Shown: positions 25,161 to 33,346 of the stretch, piece after piece
How the letters are laid out: every line of letters begins with the position of its first letter
Position numbering within the stretch: the stretch's first letter is position 1
Assembly: GCA_905235675.1 (NCBI GenBank)
Contig: CAJONC010000007.1
Span: 1-64,000, forward strand
Reading direction: 5' to 3'
Source: an uncultured Bacteroidales bacterium
Lineage (GTDB): Bacteria; Bacteroidota; Bacteroidia; Bacteroidales; UBA932
Length of the DNA stretch: 64,000 nt
Notes under the pieces: model-generated
What the model was told of the DNA's origin: nothing
Seen by the model: the letters and a program-made list of their open reading frames with translations, nothing else
Database searches by the model: none
Translations under genes and position numbers: made by a program

Positions 25161-25610
25161 CTACTTTTCGGAGAGGCTTTCAGCTATGGCAATGTACTGT
25201 TCGTCGGAGATTCTGCCGCGCTCGAATTCTTCCCTGGCCCAGATCTCGATCCTGAAGTCATTGCCGGCGAAAACCACTTCCTTGGTTACACCTATGGCAT
25301 CGAGAAGTTTGCGCGACACGGTAATACGGCCCAGCTTGGAGTCTGGCTCCACCACATCGCGGTCGCGCATATATTCTCTCCAGAATATTGCGTGCTGTCT
25401 GTTGAAGAAATTGAGCTTTGATTTGGTCTCCGCGCTTTCGCGTTCCCACTCCTCCAGAGTGTACATCTGCAGGCACGGAGCAAAAAGATCCTTCTTGATG
25501 ACAAACCTCATGTCACTCCCCGGCGGAAGCATGTTCTTGAGCGGCGAGGGAAAGACCATTCTCCCCTTGTCGTCAATCTTCGAAGTGTATTCGCCGATAA
25601 AAGTGACCAT
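25161..25610 (-). CDS. mraZ: Transcriptional regulator MraZ
   Basis: A 149-residue protein with two AbrB-like MraZ halves. The first has GEYTSKIDDKGRMVFPSPLK near 5-24; the second has the DSKLGRITVSRKLLDAIGVTKEVVFAG region near 91-118. It is the first gene of the dcw operon and should repress that operon by binding tandem repeats in its own promoter. Such repeats are present immediately upstream (25645-25684). Confidence 0.97.
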   Translation of the reverse strand: MVTFIGEYTSKIDDKGRMVFPSPLKNMLPPGSDMRFVIKKDLFAPCLQMYTLEEWERESAETKSKLNFFNRQHAIFWREYMRDRDVVEPDSKLGRITVSRKLLDAIGVTKEVVFAGNDFRIEIWAREEFERGRISDEQYIAIAESLSEK

Positions 25611-25630
25611 AATTCATATACGCAATGGCA

Positions 25631-25684
25631 CAAAGATAATACAATTTTTCCACTTTTTTCCACTTCTTCCCATTTTTTTACACT
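25631..25684 (-). promoter_or_regulatory. dcw operon promoter with four tandem MraZ boxes
   Basis: Reading on the minus strand, four 10-bp direct repeats occupy 25684-25645: AGTGTAAAAA, AATGGGAAGA, AGTGGAAAAA, AGTGGAAAAA. They are followed by TATCTTTG at 25638-25631, an exact -7 box. Known MraZ operators are TGGG-containing direct repeats with 10-bp spacing. The boxes cover the -33 region, so repression by promoter occlusion is expected. The rest of the gap up to radC is T-rich and shows no further gene. Confidence 0.8.
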
Positions 25685-25872
25685 TTTCGGTTTGGGATTT
25701 CACCACAAAGCTCCTGGAGGGCCGTGGAAGGCATTTTTTTATGCAAGGGCCTGAAACTGCCGGCGATGTGGGATAAAAAACAGCTACGGGATTTTTTTAC
25801 CTACCGGAATTTCGCCACAATTATGTGTTTTTGATTGACGGGAATCGGGCGTGTCGCCATCTTAGCAAAGCT

Positions 25873-26565
25873 ATGAAAATGAAAGAATTATGTGAGGGCG
25901 AGCGTCCTCGGGAGAAGATGCTCGCACGCGGGGTGCCGAGCCTCGGCGACGCCGAACTGCTGGCCGTACTGCTTCGCAGCGGAACGGCGGGCAGGGATGT
26001 GCTGGAACTTTCGGAGATGATGCTGTCGGCTGCTGGCGGGAGCCTGGTGCGGCTTTTCGGAATGTCGCCGGAGGAACTGCTTTCCTTTCCCGGAATCGGT
26101 ACCGAAAAGGCATGCAGCATAATGGCCGCCTCCGAACTTGGAAAGCGCTTTTTCCATGAAAAGAGCAATTTTGAGAAACAGCCCCTTACAGGCCCGAGGC
26201 GCGTCTACGAAAAGATGCTGCCCTTGCTCAAGGGCCTTGAGAGGGAAGAGCTGTGGGTATTGTTCCTGAACAGGGCAGGTTACCTTACAGGCAGGGAGAG
26301 AATGTCGGCCGGAGGAACGGATTCCACCAGTTTTGATGCAAAACTTATACTGCAGGCGGCGCTCAAACGCGGAGCCAGTTCCATAGTGCTCGTCCACAAC
26401 CATCCTGCAGGGAATCCGAATCCTTCCAAACACGACATCGCACAAACGTCTTCCATACGCAGGGCCTGCGCCTCTCTCGGCATCAGCCTGACGGACCATG
26501 TAGTGGTCTGCGACGATTCCTTCTACTCCTTTGCCGACGAGCGCCTGTATTCCGCCAATCTATAG
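25873..26565 (+). CDS. radC: RadC family JAMM-domain protein
   Basis: A 230-residue RadC/YicR protein. The N-terminal helix-hairpin-helix region (LFGMSPEELLSFPGIGTEKA near 63-82) precedes a JAMM metalloprotease-like domain with HNHPAGNPNPSKHD, which supplies the two histidines and the aspartate. The biochemical role is unsettled; the family name comes from a wrongly assigned repair mutant. ATG 25873 (MKMKELCEGERPREKML) fits relatives; 16 upstream codons in frame look unlike protein. Confidence 0.93.
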   Translation: MKMKELCEGERPREKMLARGVPSLGDAELLAVLLRSGTAGRDVLELSEMMLSAAGGSLVRLFGMSPEELLSFPGIGTEKACSIMAASELGKRFFHEKSNFEKQPLTGPRRVYEKMLPLLKGLEREELWVLFLNRAGYLTGRERMSAGGTDSTSFDAKLILQAALKRGASSIVLVHNHPAGNPNPSKHDIAQTSSIRRACASLGISLTDHVVVCDDSFYSFADERLYSANL

Positions 26566-26597
26566 GAGCTGTTGTATGGACAAGCTGCGGTAAACTT

Positions 26598-27329
26598 TCA
26601 GATTCCTGCGCCGTCGCTGAAGGATTCCTGGGTTTTCCCCTGCATTACGCGCGAGCCGGGGGGAACCGAGTGCGTGAGCCAGACGTTGCCCCCAATTACC
26701 GAACCCGCGCCTATCGTGACGCGGCCGAGTATGGAAGCATTGGAATAAACCGTAACGCCGTCTTCGAGTATGGGGTGCCTGGGAATGTTACGCGGCCTTC
26801 CTTCAGAGTCGTACGAAAACTTTCTTGCCCCAAGCGTAACTCCTTGGTACAAAGTAACATTGTTGCCTATTACCGCAGTTTCTCCAATCACTATTCCGGT
26901 GCCGTGGTCTATCGCAAAAAATTCTCCTATCCGGGTTGCCGGATGGATGTCGATGCCGGTTACGGAATGGGCGTGCTCGGTGAGCATCCTCGGGATTATC
27001 TCCACCCCGAGCCCGTGCAGGAGATGGGCGCTGCGGTAGTGCAGCATGGCGGTAACCGCAGGATAGCAGAAAACTATTTCCTTCCGGTCTGTCACGGCGG
27101 GATCTATCCTGGCTATGGCATCCACGTCGGTGTTGACGAGGCGTTTTATCTCCGGCAGTCCTTTCAGGAACTCCTCCGCAACCCTGGCGTCCGTAAGTGA
27201 TTCAAGGGCTTTTCTTATCGAGCCGAGGGCGTCTTCCGTCTGCACATCGCTGTACAGAGGGAAGACGGCGTCCTTCACTGCGCCCATCAGGGTTTTCAGC
27301 TGGTCCCCGGTATGCTTCAAGGAACTCAT
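26598..27329 (-). CDS. cysE: Serine O-acetyltransferase
   Basis: A 243-residue hexapeptide-repeat acyltransferase. The core is GIDIHPATRIGEFFAIDHGTG..IGETAVIGNNVTLYQGVTLG, with the catalytic Asp/His pair in AIDHGTG. The N-terminal helical domain of about 120 residues is longer than in minimal CysE and is typical of the EpsC/SatA branch. It makes O-acetylserine for the CysK product encoded just upstream (four-base overlap). The two thus form a complete cysteine-synthesis operon. Confidence 0.93.
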   Translation of the reverse strand: MSSLKHTGDQLKTLMGAVKDAVFPLYSDVQTEDALGSIRKALESLTDARVAEEFLKGLPEIKRLVNTDVDAIARIDPAVTDRKEIVFCYPAVTAMLHYRSAHLLHGLGVEIIPRMLTEHAHSVTGIDIHPATRIGEFFAIDHGTGIVIGETAVIGNNVTLYQGVTLGARKFSYDSEGRPRNIPRHPILEDGVTVYSNASILGRVTIGAGSVIGGNVWLTHSVPPGSRVMQGKTQESFSDGAGI

Positions 27330-28264
27330 AGGCTCGCGGGATATTCTTCAAATGCGTAGAGCACGGTCGAGAGATAGCGTTCGCCGGTGTCGGGCAGCAG
27401 GGCCACGATGGTCTTGCCCTCGTTTTCCGCTTCCTTCGCCAGTTTCAGGGCGGCGGCGAAGGCGGCTCCTGAAGAAATGCCTACCAGAAGGCCTTCCTTT
27501 GCAGCCAGAAGGCGGGAAGCCGCGATTGCGGAATCGTCGCTCACGGGCAGAATCCTGTCCACGGTGGCAGCATCGTAGGTCTGGGGAACGAAGCCGGCTC
27601 CTATGCCCTGAATTTTGTGCTTTCCTGCAATTCCGGTGGAAAGGACTGCGGAAGATTCGGGCTCGACAGCAATCACCTGCACGGCCGGATTGTGCTTCTT
27701 GAGGGCCTTTCCGGCTCCGCTTACGGTACCGCCTGTGCCTACTCCGGCAACGAAGATGTCAAGTTTTCCGCCGGTATCTTCCCATATCTCCTCGCCGGTG
27801 GTGCGCTCGTGCACTGCGGGATTGGCGGGATTTACGAACTGGCCGAGGATTACGGCTCCGGGCGTGCTGTCGCGAAGGGCCTCCGCGCGGGCGATGGCAC
27901 CCTTCATGCCTTCTGCTCCGGGGGTGAGTTCAAGCTTGGCTCCGAGGGCCTTCAGCAGGCTCCTGCGTTCGAGGCTCATGGTGTCGGGCATGGTAAGAAT
28001 CACCTTGTAACCTTTGGATGTGCCCACCCAGGCAAGGCCTACGCCAGTGTTGCCGCTGGTAGGCTCGATGATGGTGGCTCCAGGCTTGAGTATGCCCTTC
28101 TGCTCGGCGTCTTCAATCATTGCGAGGGCGATGCGGTCCTTCACGCTGCCTCCGGGGTTGAAGTATTCGAGTTTTACGATGATGTCGGCCTTCTGGCCGT
28201 CAATCCCTGCGATGCGCAGCAGCGGGGTGCGTCCGATAAGTTCGGTAAGTGAATTGTAAACCAT
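27326..28264 (-). CDS. cysK: Cysteine synthase (O-acetylserine sulfhydrylase)
   Basis: A 312-residue PLP enzyme. NPGGSVKDRIA near 36-46 carries the PLP lysine, PTSGNTGVGLAWV near 66 binds the substrate and GTGGTVSGAGK near 173 holds the phosphate. It converts O-acetylserine and sulfide to cysteine. I chose ATG 28264 (MVYNSLTELIGRTPLL), as in relatives; the frame is open for 25 more codons upstream. A hairpin with a T-run lies 43 bases upstream. Confidence 0.96.
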   Translation of the reverse strand: MVYNSLTELIGRTPLLRIAGIDGQKADIIVKLEYFNPGGSVKDRIALAMIEDAEQKGILKPGATIIEPTSGNTGVGLAWVGTSKGYKVILTMPDTMSLERRSLLKALGAKLELTPGAEGMKGAIARAEALRDSTPGAVILGQFVNPANPAVHERTTGEEIWEDTGGKLDIFVAGVGTGGTVSGAGKALKKHNPAVQVIAVEPESSAVLSTGIAGKHKIQGIGAGFVPQTYDAATVDRILPVSDDSAIAASRLLAAKEGLLVGISSGAAFAAALKLAKEAENEGKTIVALLPDTGERYLSTVLYAFEEYPASL

Positions 28265-28300
28265 GATTGAAAAGTATTTGATTGTTTGTGAAAATGCATA

Positions 28301-28336
28301 AAAAAACTCCCTGCCGGGGTTCAGACTGGCAGGGAG
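28301..28336 (-). terminator. Rho-independent terminator between tRNA-His and cysK
   Basis: On the minus strand CTCCCTGCC (28336-28328) pairs perfectly with GGCAGGGAG (28315-28307) across a 12-base loop, followed directly by TTTTTT (28306-28301). It lies downstream of tRNA-His and upstream of cysK, so it most likely ends the tRNA transcript. If cysK transcripts start further upstream it could act as an attenuator. Confidence 0.7.
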
Positions 28337-28440
28337 CACATTATGGGTGGATTATCGTCTCTTACAATACACACGGCTGCCCGTACCAATCTGCGGAATC
28401 GGCACAACAGCAGCAAGTATTGTTTGTCAGATGTCTCATT

Positions 28441-28517
28441 TGGGGTGCGATGTGGGGCTCGAACCCACGACAACCAGAACCACAATCTGGTGCTCTACCA
28501 ACTGAACTAATCGCACC
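28441..28517 (-). tRNA. tRNA-His (anticodon GTG)
   Basis: A complete cloverleaf on the minus strand. The acceptor GTGCGAT pairs with ATCGCAC; the D arm contains AGTTCAGTTGGTAGAGC; the anticodon stem CCAGA/TCTGG encloses TTGTGGT with anticodon GTG; the T arm is CGTGGGTTCGAGCCCCACG-like. The extra 5' G (G-1, at 28517) opposite C73 is the histidine identity element. The 3' CCA is encoded (28443-28441). Confidence 0.97.
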
Positions 28518-28530
28518 GTGTAAAGTGCTG

Positions 28531-28538
28531 CAAAGGTA
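28531..28538 (-). promoter_or_regulatory. -7 promoter box of tRNA-His
   Basis: TACCTTTG on the minus strand lies 14 bases before the tRNA 5' end, matching TAnnTTTG. It is back to back with the promoter of the carboxyltransferase gene. Confidence 0.5.
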
Positions 28539-28570
28539 CAAAATTATTTTAACCCTGCAAGTTTATTTTG

Positions 28571-28578
28571 TATATTTG
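28571..28578 (+). promoter_or_regulatory. -7 promoter box of the carboxyltransferase gene
   Basis: TATATTTG matches TAnnTTTG exactly. A T-rich -33-like element is about 20 bases upstream. The leader before ATG 28622 is about 37 bases. Confidence 0.5.
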
Positions 28579-28621
28579 TAAACTGTTTGGCTAAGGTGCC
28601 GGCAGAGAGATACAGACTATT

Positions 28622-30403
28622 ATGGCAAGAGAAATAAAATTTTCCCTGGTGTACAGGGATATGTGGCAGTCTTCGGGCAAATACCAGCCGAGGGTGGACC
28701 AGTTGGTGCGCGTGGCTCCCGCAATCATCGACATGGGTTGCTTCGACCGCGTGGAAACCAACGGCGGGGCCTTTGAACAGGTGAATCTCCTTTACGGCGA
28801 GAATCCCAACGTCGCCGTGAGGCAGTGGACAGCGCCTTTCCACAAGGCCGGAATCCAGACCCACATGCTGGAGCGCGGGCTCAACGCCCTGCGCATGAAC
28901 CCCGTTCCCGCAGACGTGCGCGAACTCATGTTCAAAGTGAAGAAGGCCCAGGGCACCGACATAGCCCGTTCCTTCTGCGGCCTGAACGACCATCGCAACC
29001 TCCGCCTCAGCGTGGAATATGCAAAGAAGGCCGGAATGATATCCCAGGCCGCCCTCTCCATCACCTATTCTCCGGTGCATACCGTTGAATATTATATGGG
29101 AGTGGTCGACCATCTCGTGGAATACGGGGCCGACGAAATATGCCTCAAGGACATGGCAGGCATAGGCCGTCCCACCTTCCTCGCGCAGCTCACATCTGAA
29201 ATAAAGAAGAAATATCCCCATATCATAGTGCAGTACCACGGCCACTGCGGCCCCGGATTCAGCCCCGCGTCCATGCTGGAAGTCGCCCGTGCCGGTGCCG
29301 ACTACATAGACGTGGCGGTGGAACCCCTCTCCTGGGGCAAGGTCCATCCCGACGTTATAACCGTGCGCGAAATGCTGAAGGCCGACGGCTTCCTCGTGAA
29401 AGATATAAATATGGACGCCTACATGCAGGTGCGCGCACTCACCCAGGAATTCATCGACGACTTCCTCGGATACTGGATCAATCCCGCGAACAAGGTGATG
29501 ACCTCGCTGCTCGTGGGCTGCGGCCTTCCCGGCGGAATGATGGGTTCGATGATGGCCGACCTCAAGCCCTTCCTCGGTGCTGTCAACGCAGCCGAGCGCG
29601 CCGCGGGCCGTCCCGACATGACCCTCGACACCCTGATGGTGAAGCTCTTCGACGAAGTGCAGTACGTTTGGCCCCGCCTCGGATATCCTCCGCTCGTGAC
29701 GCCTTTCAGCCAGTATGTGAAGAACACCGCCCTGATGAACCTGCTGAACGTGGTGAAGGGGAATCCCCGCTGGACCACAATCGACAAGGATACATGGGGA
29801 ATGATACTCGGGAAGATGGGCAGGCTGCCCGGAGAACTCGCTCCCGAAATCGTGGAACTCGTCAGGGAGAAGGGCGACGAATTCTATACCGGCAACCCTC
29901 AGGACATGTATCCCGACGAACTTCCCAAGTTCCGTCAGATGATGAAGGAAGAAGGCTGGGACGAAGGACAGGACCAGGAAGAACTCTTCGAGTTCGCGAT
30001 GCACGAGAGGCAGTACCGCGACTACAGGTCAGGCCTTGCCAAGGAGCGTTTCAACGCCGAGCTGGAAGACTTCCGCGCCAAGGCAGGTGCCCCGGTAAAG
30101 GTGGTGCGTCCCGTGGTGGAAATGCCCGGGTTCAGCGTGGAGGAATATGCCGAAAAATATCCTCACGCGGTGCCCGTACAGGCCCCGGTGAAGGGCAAGC
30201 TGCTGTGGCAGGTGGATGTGGACGACGATTCCACCGCTCCTGTAGCCGGAACTGAAGTGAAGGCCGGAGAGCCCGTGGGATATGTGCAGACCTATTATGG
30301 TCGCGAGGACATCGTGTCCGCCCGCGACGGCCGCATCGTGGCTGTGACGGGGAAGCAGGGCAAGGATGTAGTAAAAGGAGAAATTGTAGCATTCGTAGAA
30401 TAA
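28622..30403 (+). CDS. Oxaloacetate decarboxylase/pyruvate carboxylase-type carboxyltransferase, biotin lysine absent
   Basis: A 593-residue protein. Residues 1-300 form the carboxyltransferase TIM barrel: RDMWQSS near 12, the carbamylated-lysine motif CLKDMAG near 177 and the metal ligands YHGHCGPG near 206. A conserved carboxylase helical region follows to about 470. The last 75 residues fold like a biotinyl/barrel-sandwich domain (VQAPVKGKLLWQV, EVKAGEPVGYV, KGEIVAFVE). Where AMKM should be, the sequence reads TYYGRED, so there is no biotin lysine. It may use a separate biotin carrier or another acyl group. It belongs to the OadA/PycB family; the actual substrate is uncertain. The esterase gene downstream overlaps by one base. 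Confidence 0.8.
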   Translation: MAREIKFSLVYRDMWQSSGKYQPRVDQLVRVAPAIIDMGCFDRVETNGGAFEQVNLLYGENPNVAVRQWTAPFHKAGIQTHMLERGLNALRMNPVPADVRELMFKVKKAQGTDIARSFCGLNDHRNLRLSVEYAKKAGMISQAALSITYSPVHTVEYYMGVVDHLVEYGADEICLKDMAGIGRPTFLAQLTSEIKKKYPHIIVQYHGHCGPGFSPASMLEVARAGADYIDVAVEPLSWGKVHPDVITVREMLKADGFLVKDINMDAYMQVRALTQEFIDDFLGYWINPANKVMTSLLVGCGLPGGMMGSMMADLKPFLGAVNAAERAAGRPDMTLDTLMVKLFDEVQYVWPRLGYPPLVTPFSQYVKNTALMNLLNVVKGNPRWTTIDKDTWGMILGKMGRLPGELAPEIVELVREKGDEFYTGNPQDMYPDELPKFRQMMKEEGWDEGQDQEELFEFAMHERQYRDYRSGLAKERFNAELEDFRAKAGAPVKVVRPVVEMPGFSVEEYAEKYPHAVPVQAPVKGKLLWQVDVDDDSTAPVAGTEVKAGEPVGYVQTYYGREDIVSARDGRIVAVTGKQGKDVVKGEIVAFVE

Positions 30404-31362
30404 TGAAAAAAGTAATTTTACCTATTTTGGCCATGTTGATGCCAATTGCCATGTTCGCCGGAGTAAACGACGACAAGCCTATCAAACAGAACAAAATTGT
30501 CTATCTCTATCCTGAAGGACAGGGAGTTGACAAGGGAATCGTCGAGAACGGCGTAGCCATCACCCTCGGCCCCGGCGACGACAACGGAAAGCACGGCCCC
30601 GAGACCGTGAAACCTTCGGGAGACACCTATGACATAGGCGACAGCGCCCGTATGGAAATTTATTTCCCCGAGAATCCCAACGGACTCATGATTATCAACT
30701 GCCCCGGCGGGGCCTATTGGTTCGTGTCCGAAGTGAATGAGGGTTACTGCACCGTGGAATGGCTTCTCAGCCAGGGAATCGCTGTCTGCAACATGTTCTA
30801 CCGCCTGCCTTACGGCCACAAGACCGTGCCGCTCACCGACGTGCAGAACGCCTTCCGCTATTGCCGTTACCATGCCGCGGAGTGGGGGATTGACAAGATA
30901 GGCGTGATGGGATTCAGCGCCGGCGGACATCTCGCAGCGAGCGCATCCACCCTTTATGTGGACGACGTCACCCGCCCCGACTTTTCCGTGCTCATCTATC
31001 CTGTGATAAGCATGCAGCCCGGCATCACCCATCAGGGCAGCAAGGACAACCTTATCGGCAGGAATCCTTCAGAAGAGGATGTGGAATGGTACACCCTGCA
31101 GAACAGGGTTAACGGCCGCACTCCCACAACCTTCCTCGGCCTGAGCGCCAACGACGGCGGAGTACCCATCCAGAACAGCATCGACTACTTCTACGCCCTT
31201 CGCAAATACGACGTGACAGCCCAGATGCACATCTATCCCGGCGGAGGCCACGGCTGGGGATTCAACCACCCGCCTTATCGCAAGGGCGACGGCCTCGGCA
31301 TCTACCGCGACGTCTTCAAGACCGACCTTGCCCGCTTCCTGAAGGATCAGGTGGTAAAGTAG
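30403..31362 (+). CDS. Exported alpha/beta-hydrolase esterase
   Basis: A 319-residue protein with a signal peptide at about 1-19 (VILPILAMLMPIAMFA). The hydrolase core has an oxyanion segment NCPGGAYWF near 101, nucleophile GFSAGG near 174, an acid residue in LSANDGG near 250 and the histidine in GGGHGWGFN near 284. It resembles periplasmic BD-FAE/acetyl-xylan-type esterases acting on polysaccharide esters; the substrate is inferred only from the family. Its ATG shares one base with the stop of the carboxyltransferase (TAATG), so the two are translated together although no shared pathway is obvious. Confidence 0.8.
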   Translation: MKKVILPILAMLMPIAMFAGVNDDKPIKQNKIVYLYPEGQGVDKGIVENGVAITLGPGDDNGKHGPETVKPSGDTYDIGDSARMEIYFPENPNGLMIINCPGGAYWFVSEVNEGYCTVEWLLSQGIAVCNMFYRLPYGHKTVPLTDVQNAFRYCRYHAAEWGIDKIGVMGFSAGGHLAASASTLYVDDVTRPDFSVLIYPVISMQPGITHQGSKDNLIGRNPSEEDVEWYTLQNRVNGRTPTTFLGLSANDGGVPIQNSIDYFYALRKYDVTAQMHIYPGGGHGWGFNHPPYRKGDGLGIYRDVFKTDLARFLKDQVVK

Positions 31363-31377
31363 GGTGGCTCATGGCGT

Positions 31378-32790
31378 TTAAAGCTCCTTGCGCCAGCGGG
31401 CGAGAGGGATGCCGAGCTGGCCGCGGTATTTGGCGATGGTGCGCCTTGCGACCTTGTAACCGCGTTTTTCCATCTCGGTCACGAGCTGCTCGTCGGTAAG
31501 GGGCTTCTTCTTGTCCTCGGAGTCCACGCACTCCTGCAGGGCCTTCTTCAGTTCCCTCGTGGAAACTTCCTCCCCTTCCTTGTTCTCCATCCCCTCGGAG
31601 AAGAAATATTTGAGCGGGAATATTCCGAAATGGGTCTCGATGTATTTGCTGTTCACCACGCGGGAAACGGTGGAGATGTCGAAGCCGGTAATTTCAGCTA
31701 TATCCTTGAGCACCATAGGCTTGAGATTGGCCTCGTCGCCGTCGAGAAAGTAGTCGTGCTGGAAGTCGAGTATGGCCTGCATGGTACGCTGCAGGGTGTT
31801 CTGCCTCTGCTTGAGAGCTTCGATGAACCATTTGGCGGAATCCACCTTCTGCCTGATGAAAGTGGCAGCCTCCTTTTGGGAACGGTCGTCCGAGCCTTTG
31901 GCGGATTCCATCATGTCGGAGTACTTCTTGTTAACCCTCAGTTCGGGAATGTTGAATCTCGGCATGGTAAAACTGAGCTGCCCGTCGTGGTCTTCGAGTA
32001 CGAAATCGGGCACGATCTGCTGGGCGTGCTCGCTGAAGGAATCGTCAAGCTGGCCGCCAGGGGCGGGATTCAGCCTGGTAATGCAGGCCATGGCAGCCTT
32101 GAGACGGTCTTCGTTGATGTTCAGGCGCGACATCACTTTGTTAAAGTGCCTGTTGGTAAACTCGGCGAACTGTTCGGTAAGGATGCGTTTCGCATCACGG
32201 ACATCCTCGGTCTGTTCCCTGGCGTTGAGCTGTAGGATGAGGCATTCCCTCAGGTCGCGGGCGCCGATTCCGGGCGGGTCGAATTCCTGAATGACGGAAA
32301 GCATGTCCTCCACCTCCTGTTCGCTGACCTCCATCCCTGCCCTGAATGCCATGTCGTCCACAAGGGACTCGATGTCGCGGCGCAGATACCCGTCCGCATC
32401 GAGGCTTCCGACGATGAATGAACCTATCTGATACTCCCTTTCACTGAGATTGCGGTATCCGAGCTGCTCCATCAGGCTTTCGGTGAAACTCTCCCTTACC
32501 GAGAAGGTGTTGTATTCGGGGCGGGGATCCTTTCCCCAGTTGTTTATCCTCGTTTTGTAAGCGGGGATCTCACCGTCGTCCTTGATATCGTCTATGGAGA
32601 TGTCCTTGGCGTTGTCGTCGTCCTGTTGCCTGTCCGGATCGGGGCCGTCGTCAAGCACCGGATTCGACTCCAGTTCCGCGCGTATCTTCTGTTCGAGCTC
32701 CTGCACGGGAAGCTCTATCAGCTTGATAGTCTGGATCTGGAGAGGCGAAAGCCGCTGAGTCTGCTTGAGTTCGAGCCCTTGTTTCTGCAT
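31378..32790 (-). CDS. rpoN: RNA polymerase sigma-54 factor
   Basis: A 470-residue sigma-54. Region I is glutamine-rich (LELKQTQRLSPLQIQTIKLIELP), followed by an acidic linker (DDNAKDISIDDIKDD). The core-binding domain follows, then a helix-turn-helix (DISTVSRVVNSKYIETHFG). The RpoN box is seen as ARRTIAKYRGQLGIP near the C-terminus. It directs RNA polymerase to -24/-12 promoters with AAA+ activators, none of which is encoded here. It is the last gene of a three-gene operon behind a LEA-like lipoprotein and a SPOR protein. Confidence 0.96.
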   Translation of the reverse strand: MQKQGLELKQTQRLSPLQIQTIKLIELPVQELEQKIRAELESNPVLDDGPDPDRQQDDDNAKDISIDDIKDDGEIPAYKTRINNWGKDPRPEYNTFSVRESFTESLMEQLGYRNLSEREYQIGSFIVGSLDADGYLRRDIESLVDDMAFRAGMEVSEQEVEDMLSVIQEFDPPGIGARDLRECLILQLNAREQTEDVRDAKRILTEQFAEFTNRHFNKVMSRLNINEDRLKAAMACITRLNPAPGGQLDDSFSEHAQQIVPDFVLEDHDGQLSFTMPRFNIPELRVNKKYSDMMESAKGSDDRSQKEAATFIRQKVDSAKWFIEALKQRQNTLQRTMQAILDFQHDYFLDGDEANLKPMVLKDIAEITGFDISTVSRVVNSKYIETHFGIFPLKYFFSEGMENKEGEEVSTRELKKALQECVDSEDKKKPLTDEQLVTEMEKRGYKVARRTIAKYRGQLGIPLARWRKEL

Positions 32791-32791
32791 T

Positions 32792-33346
32792 TCAGTCTAC
32801 CTTTCTCAAAACCTTTACCGTATCTACCCTGTAGGCGACCATATTCTCCATTGCGGGATACTTGAACTTTTCCTGCACTATGAAGGCGGAGGGGAACTGC
32901 TGCCGTATATTCTCCAGCGCGGCCATCGCCTCGGATTTGTTGCGGAAATCCCCTACGGTAACCTTGAAATAGGGGTTGGAGAAACTGCGGTAAGCCGAGA
33001 TGCCAGGGTTGAGTACCTTGAACCTGTACAGCGCCGCTTCGCTTTCGGCGCGGGCATTCTGTCCGTTGTCGAAGAATATCCTGATGCGGTATCCGCTGTA
33101 CTGCCTGTCCCTGTTGCTGCGGATGCGCGACTCCACGGTGTTGCGAATCACTCCGGACTGGCTGACGTGAACATTGTCGGGCATCACGCTGAACACCGTG
33201 CTGCCTTCGAGGGTGGAGTCCACGACCGCCAGGGGCGTGAATACCAGAGAGTCCACCAGCTCATATCCGGGAGGGGTGGTATGCTGGGCGTGCGCGGCGC
33301 ATGCAAACGCCGTGGCACAGAACAGTATTGAAAACAATCTCTTCAT
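32792..33346 (-). CDS. Secreted SPOR-domain protein
   Basis: A 184-residue protein with signal peptide (LFSILFCATAFACAAHA). The C-terminal half looks like a SPOR domain: YSGYRIRIFFDNGQNA, SFSNPYFKVTVGDFRNKSEAMAALENI, then QFPSAFIVQEK. SPOR domains bind denuded glycan strands at division sites. The N-terminal 70 residues carry no recognised domain. Its start overlaps the upstream LEA-like gene by four bases and its stop is one base from rpoN. Confidence 0.75.
   Translation of the reverse strand: MKRLFSILFCATAFACAAHAQHTTPPGYELVDSLVFTPLAVVDSTLEGSTVFSVMPDNVHVSQSGVIRNTVESRIRSNRDRQYSGYRIRIFFDNGQNARAESEAALYRFKVLNPGISAYRSFSNPYFKVTVGDFRNKSEAMAALENIRQQFPSAFIVQEKFKYPAMENMVAYRVDTVKVLRKVD

Noticed and set aside
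25685..25872. Scattered GGGAT words on the plus strand before radC as extra MraZ sites
   Set aside because: They are not spaced at 10 bp and do not sit next to a promoter box; chance is enough.
28282..28581. Plus-strand ORF of 99 residues across the tRNA
   Set aside because: Its middle (WGSNPRQPEPQSGALPTE) is the familiar spurious translation of antisense tRNA sequence.
28544..30004. 486-residue antisense frame opposite the carboxyltransferase
   Set aside because: Shadow frame without similarity to any family; the plus strand encodes a complete conserved enzyme.
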